64,000 bases of DNA from Chionoecetes opilio (GCA_016584305.1 JACEEZ010000135.1:47501-111500); one strand, 5' to 3'. Counted from the first letter of the stretch, positions 38,801 through 58,302 are shown. Notes: generated by a model not told the origin, from the letters alone. Program-made: numbers and translations.

Positions 38801-41800
38801 TTAGTGCCGTTGTTTTGAATGCCGGTTAAATGAGGTTCTCCTGTATTATCCTGTATTATCCTATATTATAGTACTATTGTCCACTCTTGGCAATATAGAA
38901 CAGCGATGCACTGCTCACAAAAAAATAATAATGTACGTCTATCACTACTATTATCCCACACTAAATAATGGTGGGAGGATAAATACACACAAATAACAAA
39001 TACTGAAAATAAAAAGTAGAAAAGAAAAGCGAAAAAAAAGAAAAGTAATAAAGTCTGCACTGCACGTGTCAGGAAAGATGAGTGAACTTCAGAATACACG
39101 TAAATGCGAAACTGGAAGGATGCGTAATGCCACACCTCTGCTCAGTCTGTCTGTGGATGGAGGTGTCAAAGAGATGATAGCTAGAGTTGAAAATGCTGGT
39201 ATATATGTTAGTACAGCCAAATTCCCAACATCCGACATCCAAACATCCGACTAGTCCAAACCGACTTTTTTCACCACCACATTGTGTCTTGTTTTGGCCA
39301 TTTATTTTACTTAGTTTTTGTTTTGTTTTTAGAATACATTGATTTGTGGCTTTATTTATGCATGAATTTTACTTTTGCATATACCACTGGATCGGCCTTC
39401 AAGAGCTGCATCTTTTGTGTTCTATACCATTTTGTCCTTACGTTTATGGTTACTGTGATATCCGAACCTCCGACTATTCCAATTATCCGACCTACCTTCG
39501 GTCCCCCCAAGGTCGGATAATTAATACTTAGCTGTATAGGTATTGCATAATGGAAGCTGATGTGTTGGAAGCAGTGCATCATAAGAAAAGATGACCAAGG
39601 AAGGAAAAACAAGGAACAAGAATTAAAAGGAAGGAATTTTAAAGGAAAATAAGAATGAACTGAAATATCATTGTTACATCATAAGCCAACATGTGCCAGC
39701 AAACCCCTCCCCCCGCCGCTGACCTCCGGATATATAAAAAGGAAACAAGAATGAACTGAAATATCATTGTTACATCATCGGCAAATATGTGCCAGCAAAC
39801 CCCTTCCCCCCTAAAAAGCTCCCCCCCGCCGCTGACCTCCCTGATATAAAAAAAGGAAACAAGAATGAACTGAAATATCATTGGCACATCAGCAAATATG
39901 TGCCAGAAACCCTCCCCCCCTCCCCCCAAAAAAACCTTTCCCCCCACTGACCTGCCAGATATCTGGATGTGTTTCTCCCTGCGGTGTCTAAGCATGGCCA
40001 GCAGGATCAGGTTGAGGGCGCGATTCTGGTTGTGACACGTCTCAAAGCGGAAGATGTGGAACAGTTCATTGAGGGCCTTGACGAGCACGTCGGGCCGGTC
40101 CACGTAGGCCTCCATGGCGGCCAGGATCTGTTCCTCATTGGCGTCCCCCGTGATCTGTTGGCATGGTAAATGCAGCCTCTTTCATGCCAGGGAAAAGCAC
40201 AGTCTATATCAAGAGGGCAATGACATCAGTGAGTAGGTACTTAGCACACTGTTTGTTGTATGAGCAAAACTATAAAAAGAAAGAGGATATCTTCATAGTG
40301 CTACATGACAATACAGTATGCTAGCAATGATACAAAAGATACGTTCCTGGAGCCAACTCGTATATCAAAGTTCTCGTACAGCAAAACAGGGTGCTAATTT
40401 GTACATCTCGTATCATCACATTCATGTTTAACGAATCCTCATATAACGCGATCATACTGTACAGTAATAACTAAAAGTATGAGAAGGAAATGGCCACAGT
40501 TCCCTTGCAGCTACCATAAGAACATAAGAAGAACATAAGAAAATAAGGAAGCTACAAGAGGCCGCGAGACCTACACGTGGTAGTTTCCTGTACCACTACC
40601 AATTAGCAGGTTAAAGACTTACCACCTTGGCGGGGATGTGGTTTCTGTGGCAGGCGTCGTGCAGGGTGTTGTAAAGACCTAGGAACTCTAGCGGGTTGTT
40701 GATGCGACACCGCAGGCCGGGGATGTCACACAGGTCAGGCCTCCGTGTCTCGGTGCTGCTCCTTCTGCAACATGCAAAGCTGGCGTGTAGTACGGGAGTC
40801 TCTCTTCATACACTCCTCCTCCTCCTCTTTTGTACTAGTATATTAATTTGTTTTATTTTTTATAATAAGCCCATACATGAAGTGATCTTGAATAAATCTG
40901 CCTTATGTTTTTCAGCTTTACTTAGATAAAAATGATAGAATTCTTACAGCTAGGGATATTGCTAAGATCTTCGGTGTTACAAGACATAAGCTGCATTAAC
41001 CCCTTGAGACCCAGAACGTAATTTCCATTGTAATTTGGGTACCATTAGACGATTTTTAGTAACATAAGCAATATTTTATAGATATGACCTGTTTTGTATC
41101 CTTGTCAACTAGTAAATTTGGTTTATTTTGTTACTTTTTCATAGTTTTATGGCTAACAGCAGACAATTGTATATAGCAAAGGAAAGATCTGGGCGTGAAG
41201 GGGTTAAGGGAGCACTGTACTTACATCTTCAGTGTCTCGGTACTCGTCGAAGGTGCCGTCGCCTGACAGATTAGTGCCAGAGATATCCAGGCTGGCAAGG
41301 TTGGGCAAACTCGTCACCAGGTTGGCCAGCGTGGTGTCCGGGTACTCAAACATGCCACACGTCTGGTTGGCTTGAGACACATCCAAAAACCTGACAAGAA
41401 ATAAAACAAAATACTAATACTAATAATATATGCAAAAATTATATATTATACAAAAGTTTGTCTTGATTGATGAAGTACGAATAATAATAATAATCTGACA
41501 AATAAGTCAAGATTTATGTACATGTAAAGTATATCATATTTAAAAGAAGTTAATTCCTACTCACATGAGTTAGGTATTACAACTATCACAATCTATATTT
41601 TCTAGCAAACATTATCTTTATCTAACTTAAGAGTATATTCTATGTTCCACTTAATATACTAAACAAAAAACTAAAATTTTACTAACTTTCGTGTATATTA
41701 TATTTTCCCCTAAATATACTAGAAACAAGAACTATTTTCTTTTACTAACTTTCGTGTATATTCTATTTTCCACTAAATATACTAGAACAAAAAACAACAC

Positions 41801-42646
41801 TTTTTACTAACTTTCCTGTATACAGTATTCTATTTTTGACTAAATATACTAGAAACAAAAACAACACTTTACTAACTTCAGTGTTTTGATTTCAGAAAGA
41901 ACCGGTATTGCGTCTTGCACTCTCTGCGCACTGTGGAGGTTGATGGAGACTAGATGCTTCATGGGGCGCAGATACTTGATGTCGTGCAGGTAGAAACACC
42001 CAGACAAGTCCAGGTGAGTGAGCCTCGTGAGTGGCTTCAGAAGCACAACAAAATACCCGTCGTACCTGGGCTGTATCAAGTCCCTCACCACAAGTTTCCG
42101 CAGGTTCGGGGTTCGTAAGATGTAGTCTTTCTGTTTCGCCTCACTCGCCGGGCTGTCCTCTTTGTCACTGCTCGATTCTAGCGACACAGTGCTCGGCAGA
42201 ATGTCATTCGTTTTTCCGATCACTAGAGTCAGGAGATTGCCACCTTTTTTGTTGATATTGGCTAATGTTCGCTCCGACAGTTTCCGACAGTTACTAATAT
42301 CGAGTTCAATTAAATTATGAGAGAGAAGAACACTAAGCCCATCATCAGACACTGAAGAGCTTCGCAAATTTATTCTCTTTAGTCTTGTATTCGATAAGTC
42401 TCTGAATATATTAATAAACCGATCGTCAAGTTTTTCCGGATCTAAGTCTTGCCACAGACCGATCAGCCTCTCGCACAGCTCTGTGGGGAGTGCCGAGCCG
42501 GGTCGTAGGAACCACAGGCCGCTCAGCTGGTGCTTCACACAGAAGGTCTCCGGGTGGGCGATGACGTACTTGCCGCAGATGTCAAGCAGCGGCTCGGGAG
42601 AGTTGTCCTCCCAGGGGCAGTAGGTGTTCATACTTCCCAGACTCAT
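26887..42646 (-). CDS. zer-1: zer-1 / ZYG11-family protein, CUL2 ubiquitin-ligase substrate receptor (12 coding exons)
   Basis: Exons in gene order (high to low): 42646-41877, 41390-41244, 40764-40623, 40154-39952, 36377-36206, 34555-34391, 33503-33342, 33022-32873, 30204-30050, 29724-29627, 27996-27863, 26931-26887. They total 2343 nt, 780 residues plus stop, and all phases agree; human ZER1 is about 766 residues. The N-terminal part has a SPEPLLDIC segment and leucine-rich repeats (about 90-300); the rest is armadillo-like. Visible family motifs are CDIPGL, SGDANEEQ-like ITGDANEEQ, WNVTDETP, LLGNVAEVKDL, GIEVSYNAAGVLSHI and NINYRSFEPILRLL. Members of this family recruit CUL2 and read N-terminal glycine degrons; the WN.TDE and GNVAEV motifs lie where that pocket is described. 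The exon 2 donor is uncertain: GTACCG keeps frame, while the stronger GTAAGT at 41224 does not. Two donors (after 36206 and 33342) are GCAAGT. The 15-codon last exon ends EDGSLERMDLDSNS. An AATAAA on this strand lies at 26475-26480. ZYG11 and ZER1 are related; the C-terminus looks more ZER1-like. Confidence 0.93.
26972..27400 (-). mobile_element. LINE 3'-end remnant interrupted by a TTAA-flanked MITE
   Basis: The sequence AATAAGGAAGCTACAAGAGG...CGCGAGACCTAC recurs at 27487, 33130 and 40508. On the minus strand its distal part would encode a DKFMDGDE-like C-terminus of a CR1-type LINE. The piggyBac-type MITE at 27091-27292 splits it exactly at a TTAA. Confidence 0.55.
27091..27292. mobile_element. 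piggyBac-type MITE, inserted in a LINE remnant
   Basis: TTAA to TTAA, with ends CCCCTCCACGCCC and GGGTCTCAAGGGG. LINE-derived sequence continues on both sides, so the TTAA target is visible. Confidence 0.8.
27487..27640 (-). mobile_element. LINE 3'-end remnant
   Basis: Second copy of the AGGAAGC/CTACAAGAGG-type LINE tail in zer-1 intron 11, related to 26972-27400 and uninterrupted at the TTAA. Confidence 0.55.
27721..27862 (-). repeat. 22-bp array carrying the zer-1 exon 11 donor
   Basis: Six intronic copies of a unit that, in gene orientation, reads AAGGTCAATGTCAAGTACCC. The exon 11 edge AAG|GTCAGTGTCAAG is a seventh copy. Confidence 0.9.
28513..28729. mobile_element. Foldback element in zer-1 intron 10
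   Basis: Left arm CCACTCCTTGGGATTTTTCC...CTCAAGGTA and right arm TACCTTGAGATAAACTACTG...CCAAGGAGTGG. The right arm has an extra segment. The loop is about 16 bp. Confidence 0.75.
29405..29579. mobile_element. Near-perfect 175-bp palindrome in zer-1 intron 10
   Basis: Arms of about 80 bp (TGAGGCGCTTATTTCAGAAA and its exact complement) around a roughly 15-20-bp AT-rich loop, with almost no mismatches. This suggests a young foldback insertion or one kept uniform by gene conversion. It lies 48 bp downstream of zer-1 exon 10. Confidence 0.8.
30211..31585 (-). repeat. 22-bp array (about 62 copies) matching the zer-1 exon 9 acceptor
   Basis: In gene orientation the unit is GACTCATGGGTTGTGGTGCA plus GT. 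The real acceptor reads GGGTTGTGTTGTGGTGTGCAG directly after the last unit. Confidence 0.95.
31785..32705. repeat. About 46-bp array in zer-1 intron 8
   Basis: About 20 units with GAGCATCATGAAATCCTTGA then TCAAGAAAGAAAG and an A run. I see no splice-site copy in this one. Confidence 0.9.
32841..32891 (-). repeat. Two-copy duplication of zer-1 exon 8 end and donor
   Basis: In gene orientation ACTCTGACGGCATTGAG|GTC is followed 26 bp later by ACTCGGATGGTATTGAG|CTC. The copied donor has lost its GT. Confidence 0.8.
33128..33196 (-). mobile_element. LINE 3'-tail fragment
   Basis: Short copy of the GAAAATAAGGAAGCTACAAG tail in zer-1 intron 7. Confidence 0.5.
33553..33764. mobile_element. piggyBac-type MITE in zer-1 intron 6
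   Basis: TTAA plus CCCCTTCACGCCCAGATC at one end and CTGGGCTTCAAGGGG plus TTAA at the other. Confidence 0.8.
33772..34170 (-). mobile_element. LINE remnant with LRWFGH motif
   Basis: The minus-strand frame carries GVKHSTLRWFGHIER and later GGRGRPQ. This pairing is characteristic of the C-terminal tails of RTE/jockey-like non-LTR reverse transcriptases. It sits inside zer-1 intron 6 and is not host coding sequence. Confidence 0.65.
34855..35270. repeat. About 77-bp array with TTAGGTTACGTAAAG
   Basis: About five units in zer-1 intron 5, alternating GGCATTTAGGTTACGTAAAG and GGCTTAGGTTACGTAAAG. Confidence 0.85.
35262..35430 (-). mobile_element. LINE remnant, RT C-terminal segment
   Basis: The minus strand encodes YSSYEKRLKLLNLHSLERRR followed by VRGDLIEVFKWIKG. 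This aligns with YEERLRKLNMFSLKDRR..RGDLIETFKILKG of the LINE at 16758-18052. It lies in zer-1 intron 5 between two copies of a zer-1 exon-edge duplication. Confidence 0.75.
35285..35493 (-). repeat. Displaced copies of the zer-1 exon 5 end and donor
   Basis: At 35450-35493 a roughly 45-bp segment (TGCCAGTTCAGGATACCCCA then GGATGTGGCAAGTG) matches the exon 5 edge at 36200-36245 with few changes. A shorter copy (CCCCAGGATGTGGCAAG) is at 35287-35303. Both lie downstream in intron 5. Confidence 0.85.
35598..36190. repeat. GGTAATCAATCTAGGTAAA minisatellite
   Basis: About 19-bp units with a higher-order AGTTAAAGG variant. The array ends 16 bp from zer-1 exon 5. Confidence 0.9.
36402..38442. repeat. 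21-bp satellite, about 97 copies, at the zer-1 exon 5 acceptor
   Basis: The unit contains CTACTATTACCC and TATATTATA (A/C variant in ATTATMCTA). Because 21 is a multiple of three it leaves a 694-codon false open frame. Confidence 0.95.
38520..38843. mobile_element. pogo/Tigger-like MITE in zer-1 intron 4
   Basis: Inverted ends CAGGAAAACCTCGTTTATCC and a matching GAGGTTCTCCTG, flanked by TA on both sides. The interior has a poly-T and a poly-A run and no coding capacity. Confidence 0.75.
38885..38926 (-). repeat. Displaced copy of the zer-1 exon 5 start and acceptor
   Basis: In gene orientation TTTTTTTGTGAGCAG|TGCATCGC then TGTTCTATATTGCC matches the real exon 5 edge TTTTGTGAGCAG|TGCCTCGC. 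It lies on the far side of the 21-bp satellite. Confidence 0.85.
39214..39534. mobile_element. pogo-like MITE in zer-1 intron 4
   Basis: Ends CAGCCAAATTCCCAACATCC and, inverted, CAGCTAAGTATTAATTATCC, with TA flanks and a shared subterminal CCGAC motif. Confidence 0.65.
39645..39963 (-). repeat. About 115-bp array carrying the zer-1 exon 4 donor
   Basis: Three units. In gene orientation the real edge is GATATCTGGCAG|GTCAGTGG and the copies read ATATCAGGGAG|GTCAGCGG and ATATCCGGAG|GTCAGCGG, each followed by a G-rich run. Confidence 0.85.
40314..40459. mobile_element. Short TA-flanked MITE
   Basis: Ends CAGTATGCTAGC and, inverted, CAGTATGATCGC. It is TA-flanked and about 146 bp, in zer-1 intron 3. 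Confidence 0.55.
40506..40592 (-). mobile_element. LINE 3'-tail fragment
   Basis: Short copy of the same LINE tail near zer-1 exon 3, ending in CACGTGGTAGTTTCCTGTAC. Confidence 0.5.
40996..41207. mobile_element. piggyBac-type MITE beside zer-1 exon 2
   Basis: TTAA plus CCCCTTGAGACCCAGAACG at one end and GATCTGGGCGTGAAGGGG plus TTAA at the other. It ends only about 18 bp from the exon 2 GTAAGT motif at 41219-41224. Confidence 0.8.
41635..41880 (-). repeat. About 70-bp array carrying the zer-1 exon 1 donor
   Basis: The real edge CTGAA|GTTAGTAAAG is followed downstream by CGAAAGTTAGTAAAA-type copies. Each unit also has TTTCTAGTATATTTAG. Four to five units. Confidence 0.85.
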
Positions 42647-42696
42647 GCCGAGCTCCTTCACTTCCCTGGCCTCTTAGTACACCATCATCCCGGCCT
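42647..42696 (-). promoter_or_regulatory. zer-1 5'UTR segment with acceptor and a tiny uORF
   Basis: A good acceptor (CTTTTCCCCTGCAG) ends at 42697, so an upstream noncoding exon is expected. The UTR segment carries a minimal upstream ORF, ATG ATG GTG TAC TAA, at 42688-42674. The main ATG chosen is at 42646 (MSLGSMNT); a second in-frame ATG is 5 codons downstream. No in-frame coding continues upstream of the UTR stop. Confidence 0.6.
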
Positions 42697-42700
42697 CTGC

Positions 42701-43530
42701 AGGGGAAAAGGCATCATTGTAGTCTTATATTGTATCAAAGGAGAAGAAATAACAATTATTAGTAATCTACCTTTTTTAGCTGGGTGACAAAGCATCATTA
42801 CATTCTTATAATTGTGTCAAAGGAGAAATTACAAATATCAGTAATCTACCTTATTTAGCTGGGTGAAAATGCATCAATATAGTCTTATATTGTGTCAAAG
42901 GAGAAAAAATTACAAATATCAGTAATCTAGGCTCATTATATTCTTCTATTGTGTCAAAGGAGAAGTGATTACAAATATGCATCATTATAGTCTTATCTTG
43001 TGTTAACCCCTAAACTGCGGATACCTGTGTGACAATATGCTCTGTGTACGCGGGACTTTTGCCAGAATTCTTATAGTCGCTAAACAAACTTGAATGTGTA
43101 TCGATGTATTCGCCATATATTTGTGCAACCGCTAAAAATATTTTTTTTTGCTAAAGTCTTGTGGTTATTCTATGATTGTACTTGCAAGATGAAGAGCGTT
43201 GAGGTTTATGGAATCCATGGTACAGCTCGTTCACAGAAAACAGGCCGCAAGGGTCTTCCTCTATAATTCCTCTGCCTGCGATAGGGAGAGACCTGTCAGC
43301 ACCTTCACCTTCCATGCTGGTCACTGGGTCACTGAGCCTATGTGTGACCCCTGGGTCATTCTCAGGTAAAGTAGAGTTGCCAGATTTCCCCAGCCGAAAA
43401 ATTTGCCCACCTTTTTGAATTTGGCGGCCGCCCAATTGGGCATACTACTCGCGTTTTCTTAGTGAGTGACCAAATCATAGGCATAGCCGCGCTTTACGGG
43501 TTAAAGGAGAATAATACTACCACTACCTAC
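42701..43530 (-). repeat. About 80-bp array at the zer-1 5'UTR acceptor, split by a MITE
   Basis: Units share TGTGTCAAAGGAGAAA, ATCAGTAATCTACC and GCATCATTA. The acceptor end GATGCCTTTTCCCCTGCAG resembles unit ends GATGCTTTGTCACCCAG and GATGCATTTTCACCCAG. The last unit is interrupted by the TTAA MITE. Confidence 0.75.
43003..43504. mobile_element. Second-type TTAA MITE inserted in a minisatellite
   Basis: TTAA plus CCCCTAAACTGCGG at the left and CCGCGCTTTACGGG plus TTAA at the right, about 502 bp. Sequence on the two sides joins into one unit of the flanking minisatellite (TTGTG|TTAAAGGAGAA). Confidence 0.8.
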
Positions 43531-43959
43531 CATTAAAGGAACTAATAGGAAGGGTTATAAGGACATATTGGTGGTGTGATAGAATTTATAGGAAGGTGGA
43601 TGGCTAGGTACTGATAAAGCAAGGACAGTAGTTGAATATATATACAATTATTAGTAATCTACCTGTTTCACCTCAATTCCCGAACCTTAAATATTGTCCC
43701 ATAACAGAAAGGGGAGCTGAACTGTTACTCTAAAGCCACAATATGTGTTAAATGTATACGTATAGGATCCTGATGAAATAAGCCCCACATAAGTGATCCT
43801 TGTCCCTCACTGCTACATGAGTCCATCTAGCTGAGTTATCCCTTAGTCAAACTTCAAAATTTAGGAATACAAATGCAAATATTCCTCAGTCTGTACCATA
43901 TCTCTAATGGCAACTACAGTATTCCTTGTTCATTCTTAAGAGAGGCAATTTTAGAAGGT

Positions 43960-44735
43960 TTATGAGGTGCAATTTTAGAAGGATTTTGAGATACAACTTT
44001 AGAAGAATTTTGAGATAAAATTTTAGAAGGATTTTGAGATACAACTTTAGAAGGATTTTGAGATACAACTTTAAAAGGATTTTGAGATACAATTTTAGAA
44101 GGATTTTGAGATACAACTTTAGAAGGATTTTGAGATACAATTTTAGAAGGATTTTGAGATACAATTTTAGATGGATTTTGAGATACAATTTTAGAAGGAT
44201 TTTGAGATACAATTTTAGAAGGATTTTGAGATACAATTTTAGAAGGATTTTGAGATACAATTTTAGAAGGATTTTGAGATACAATTTTAGAAGGATTTTG
44301 AGATACAATTTTAGAAGGATTTTGAAATACAACTTTAGAAGGATTTTGAGATACAATTTTAGAAGGATTTTGAAATACAACTTTGGAAGGATTTTGAGAT
44401 ACAATTTTAGAAGGATTTTGAGATACCTAGTACAATTTTAGAAGGATTTTGAGATACAACTCAGAAGGATTTTGAGATACAATTTTAGAAGGATTTTGAG
44501 ATACAATTTTAGAAGGATTTTGAGATACACCTAGAAGGATTGATACTTGAAGATTTTAGAACAGATTTTAGAAGATTAATACAACTTAGAAGGATTTTGA
44601 GATACAATTTTAGAAGGATTTTGAGATACAATTTTAGAAAGATTTCGATATACAATTTTAGAAGGATTCTGAGATACAATTTTAGAAGGATTCTGACATA
44701 GAACAAATTTAGAAGGATTTTGCGACATACAAGTT
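43960..44735. repeat. 24-bp array, about 32 copies
   Basis: The unit contains GATACAATTTTAGAAGG and ATTTTGA. It encodes a false YLKILLKL frame on the minus strand and RYNFRRIL on the plus strand. Confidence 0.95.
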
Positions 44736-45089
44736 ACAAAGCTTTTCAGGTACAATTTACAAGACTTACGAGATGTACCTTAAGGCTAAAGACACACAAT
44801 TGACAAGGCTCTAAACATGCAACTTACAGTAATTACACTCACTTTTCCAGGCTCACGATAAACAATTTAACAAGACTTCTGACGTGCGATTTAGATGCGA
44901 TTAATCCTGGCCTTGTAATGTAATCCTGACAGCCTCCTTGTCCTCCCCACACAGCCAATGTCACTTCCACAGGTACAAGTCACACAGGTACAAGTGGTCA
45001 CCTGCCCTTACCTGACCCTATGACCTCGGCCAGTGTCCCCTGTGTCCCCTGTGTCGACCTAGGAACACACACACACACACACACACACA

Positions 45090-45217
45090 CCCCGAGCAAC
45101 ACACACCCTACCTTGTTTACACGGGTCGCTCAGCCATCTGGAGGGAGAATCCAACCTCACCGATGTCAACAAAGGAGGTTCACGCACCCTTATAACCTCT
45201 TCTGAACCCTTTAAATA
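45090..45217 (-). promoter_or_regulatory. Possible zer-1 first-exon/promoter region
   Basis: On the minus strand a TATTTAAAG motif (about 45209-45217) is followed by a GTTATAAGGG stretch and then a candidate donor (CATCG|GTGAGG near 45159). It is in the right orientation and upstream of the zer-1 5'UTR acceptor. There is no transcript evidence, so this is only a candidate. Confidence 0.2.
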
Positions 45218-46004
45218 ACCCCACTATAGAGTTTGGAGGGTTGAATATATGTATTAAAAAAGTTATGTCTTTTACCTACTAGCAGACTCGATTATTTTTT
45301 ACCTGTGTGTGGGTTTAGAATGAAGGGAATGATGTGAGATTTACTTAGAGAGGTGTTAGTGTTGGGGGACTGGAATGTAGGAGTCAGGAAGTATGTTTTT
45401 ATGTCTCCCTTATCACTTAATACTGAAAGGATTACGATAGCAGACTCGATTTTTTCATTGTGTGTGTGGGTTTAGAATGAAGGGAATGATGTGGAATGTA
45501 TTTAAAGAGGCATTTCTGTTGGGGGACTGGAATGTAGGAGTCTGGAAGTATGTGTCATGTCCTCTCCATCACTTAATACTGACATACTGAAAGGAACTTC
45601 ATATAGGAGTCTGGAAGTATATCCTGTCTAGCTCCTCCATCACTTAATACTGAAAGGAACTAATATAGGAGTTAGGCAAGGCGAGAATGTGTTATGTTTC
45701 CACCACTATTTATTGCACACATAGAGGAATAAATGAGTTAATCAGGCAAGGGTGTATCAGGAGTTAGGTTTGCGTTCTTGTCCTACCATTAAAATAACTA
45801 ATGGTAAAGGTATATGGGTGGTGTGATGGGATATATATGAGTCAACCTTTTTATTCTTTTATGTCTTTCTATTTATCTATATCTTTTGTTTTTTTGCCCC
45901 CCCCCCCCTCTTTGCAATTTACCCCCCCCCCTTTCTCAATAAACTTGTAACTTGTAAATTGTAGGAAAGTGGATGGCTAGGTATTGTCAAAGGTAGGACG
46001 AGGA

Positions 46005-46445
46005 TAAATGATAAGGAAGGATAAAAGGATAGATGGATAAGGAAGGATAAAAAGATAGATGGATAAGGAAGGATAAAAGGATAGATGGATAAGGAAGGAT
46101 AGATGATAAGGAAGGATAAAAGGATAGATGGATAAGGAAGGATATGGATAGATGAATAAGGAAGGATAAAAGGATAAAAGGATAGATGGATAAGGAAGGA
46201 AGGATAAAAGGATAGATGGACAAGGAAGGATAAAAGGATAGATGGATAAAGAAGGATAAAAGGATAGATGGATAAGGAAGGATAAAAGGATAGATGATAA
46301 GCAAGGATAAAAGGATAGATGGATAAGGAAGGATAAAAGGATAGATGGATAAGGAAGGATAAAAGGATAGATGATAAGCAAGGATAAAAGGATAGATGGA
46401 TAAGGAAGGACAAAGGATAGATGGATAGGGGAGGACAAAGGATAG
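46005..46445. repeat. About 26-bp GGATAAAAGGATAGATGGAT array
   Basis: About 17 units in the zer-1/PHF10 intergenic region. It gives false LSFYPSLSIY frames. Confidence 0.9.
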
Positions 46446-47099
46446 ATGTAGGAGTGAGGCGTGGGTGTTGAGAAGGCGGCAGGAAGTAGGTAATAGGGGG
46501 GGACTCAGGAAACTTCACCTTTGCGGCTGACCTGTTGAGTATCACGGAGCTTACTATTTCTGAATTTCAGTTCGTTAGTTAGGTAGTTAATCAGTTAGTT
46601 TCAGGGATTAGTTAAGTTTCATACAAAAATATAGCGTGCGATGGTAATATATGTGGTTTAGTCCTTGTATGTTAAAGCTGTGAGATGCTATTGTAGTTTT
46701 TAGAATATATTGAATTACAGTAGTTTCCCCTTAAAAAAATTTTTAGGGTAGACTTAGCTAAAATAATGACGTTTAATATAGCCTCCTTATGACAGTTCGC
46801 TTCAGTAATATTCATAGTTTTGGGTCAGGGGTTTAAGCTAATCATGTATTCCTGTATGTATAAGCCTGATATATATGTTTAAAATCATACAGATCTTTGG
46901 TTTCAGACTCATAACATTCTCAAGGTCATCCACAATGTATGAGGTATAGCCTAAATATAGTGACCTCAGATAGCCGACTTATATCCCCTGACCTTGATAT
47001 CACTTATGTTGTGTGCTGGTGTTTGATTTTCATCTAGTACTTTAGGTTAATGTAATTTTATTCTATTTAAAAATTAATAGTTCCGTGGTGTCGTGTGGG

Positions 47100-47211
47100 T
47101 GGCTGATGGTGACGCTGATGGTTGGCTTGTAAACAAACGCTGGTCTCCGCCGGTGTGTGTGTGTGTGTTCTGTCACTGTCACCGCCCTGCCCCACCCTCG
47201 CCTGTGTTGTG
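47100..47211 (+). promoter_or_regulatory. Candidate noncoding first exon of the PHF10 gene
   Basis: The PHF10 coding start lies only 18 nt after a clear acceptor (GTGTCCCTCAG ending at 48164), so a noncoding upstream exon is needed. A GC-richer stretch ending in a strong donor (TTGTG|GTGAGTAC at 47211) is the best candidate. The exon start is not defined by sequence alone. Confidence 0.35.
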
Positions 47212-47443
47212 GTGAGTACACACAGGCTTGGTGTTAAGGTTTTAGACAGTGCTATACTAGGCATTCTACTTGGTTATTGTTTTGTTGTCCAGTGTTGTGC
47301 GTATTGGTGTGTGTTTGTAGCTACGTGGGTTGTCTTGGTGGGCGGCCCGCAGGTGTCTTGTGAGCGTCTTGACTTCACTTCTTTGTTTTTCATGTGAGCC
47401 TATAGCGCCTGTAGCCTCTTTTTGTTCCTGAATGGGCTGTGAT

Positions 47444-47488
47444 CATGGAGCTATAAAGGGAGCTGTATATACCCTTTATAGCTCCATG
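47444..47488. other. Perfect 17-bp stem hairpin upstream of PHF10
   Basis: CATGGAGCTATAAAGGG and its exact complement are separated by 11 bp. It is in the presumed first intron and its function is unknown. Confidence 0.6.
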
Positions 47489-47635
47489 GCTCCGATGGTT
47501 GGCTCTGTACTACCTACCGTAGATTGCAAGGTAAATTTTCGTTATTGGGCACCACTGATTTCGAGGCTGAAAATTTGTTTCTTGATTTGTTATGATTTGT
47601 TATGAGTTAATCTGGCACTCCTTTTTGGTATTATT

Positions 47636-47955
47636 CCAGTTTGACACCGAGTTCACTTTGGTGGACGAAACAATTTTTTTCTGGTGAGTTTTGATGTGTT
47701 TTGAAATAAACTGCGAACCGTTTCTGTCGCAAATCACTTTTTTAATTAGGAAAAGGTTAGGTTGGGTAGTTATAGGTTCGGTTAGGTTCAATTTGTTTCT
47801 CAATAATTTTAGTCGCAAATCACACACACACACACACTAAAAAGAAGTAAATTATGATTTGCGACAGAAACGGTTAGCAGATTCATTCAAAACACATCAA
47901 AACTCACCACAAAAAAATAGCTTCATCCACCAAAGTGAACTCGGCGTCAAACTGG
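47636..47955. mobile_element. Foldback element, family C, copy 1 (5' side of PHF10)
   Basis: Arms of about 110 bp from CCAGTTTGACACCGAGTTCA to its complement, including CACTTTGGTGGACGAAAC. It lies in the presumed first intron of PHF10. A second copy is at 59030-59319. Confidence 0.75.
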
Positions 47956-48182
47956 AAAATGTACCTTCGTTTTGGGTGTAACTGCAATACTATTCAAAGG
48001 ATGATTTTACATCTTCAGATTAGCACAGTTTTAGATGAGCTTTTCCATTTTGTTAAATTTCCCCTAAGATCAAAGTACGTACATAATTAATTGATATGTC
48101 TCCAGTTATGTATGTCAAAAACCATTGGGAGTGATAATGTAGCAAGTGTTCCTGTGTCCCTCAGCCTGCCGGTGCCGCAAGT

Positions 48183-58280
<10,098 letters not shown>

Positions 58281-58302
<22 letters not shown>

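Noticed and set aside
43904..44441. Repeat-protein frames YLKILLKL and RYNFRRIL
   Set aside because: Both strands are open because of the 24-bp array; no gene context.
45919..46545. LSFYPSLSIY repeat frame
   Set aside because: Translation of the 26-bp intergenic array.
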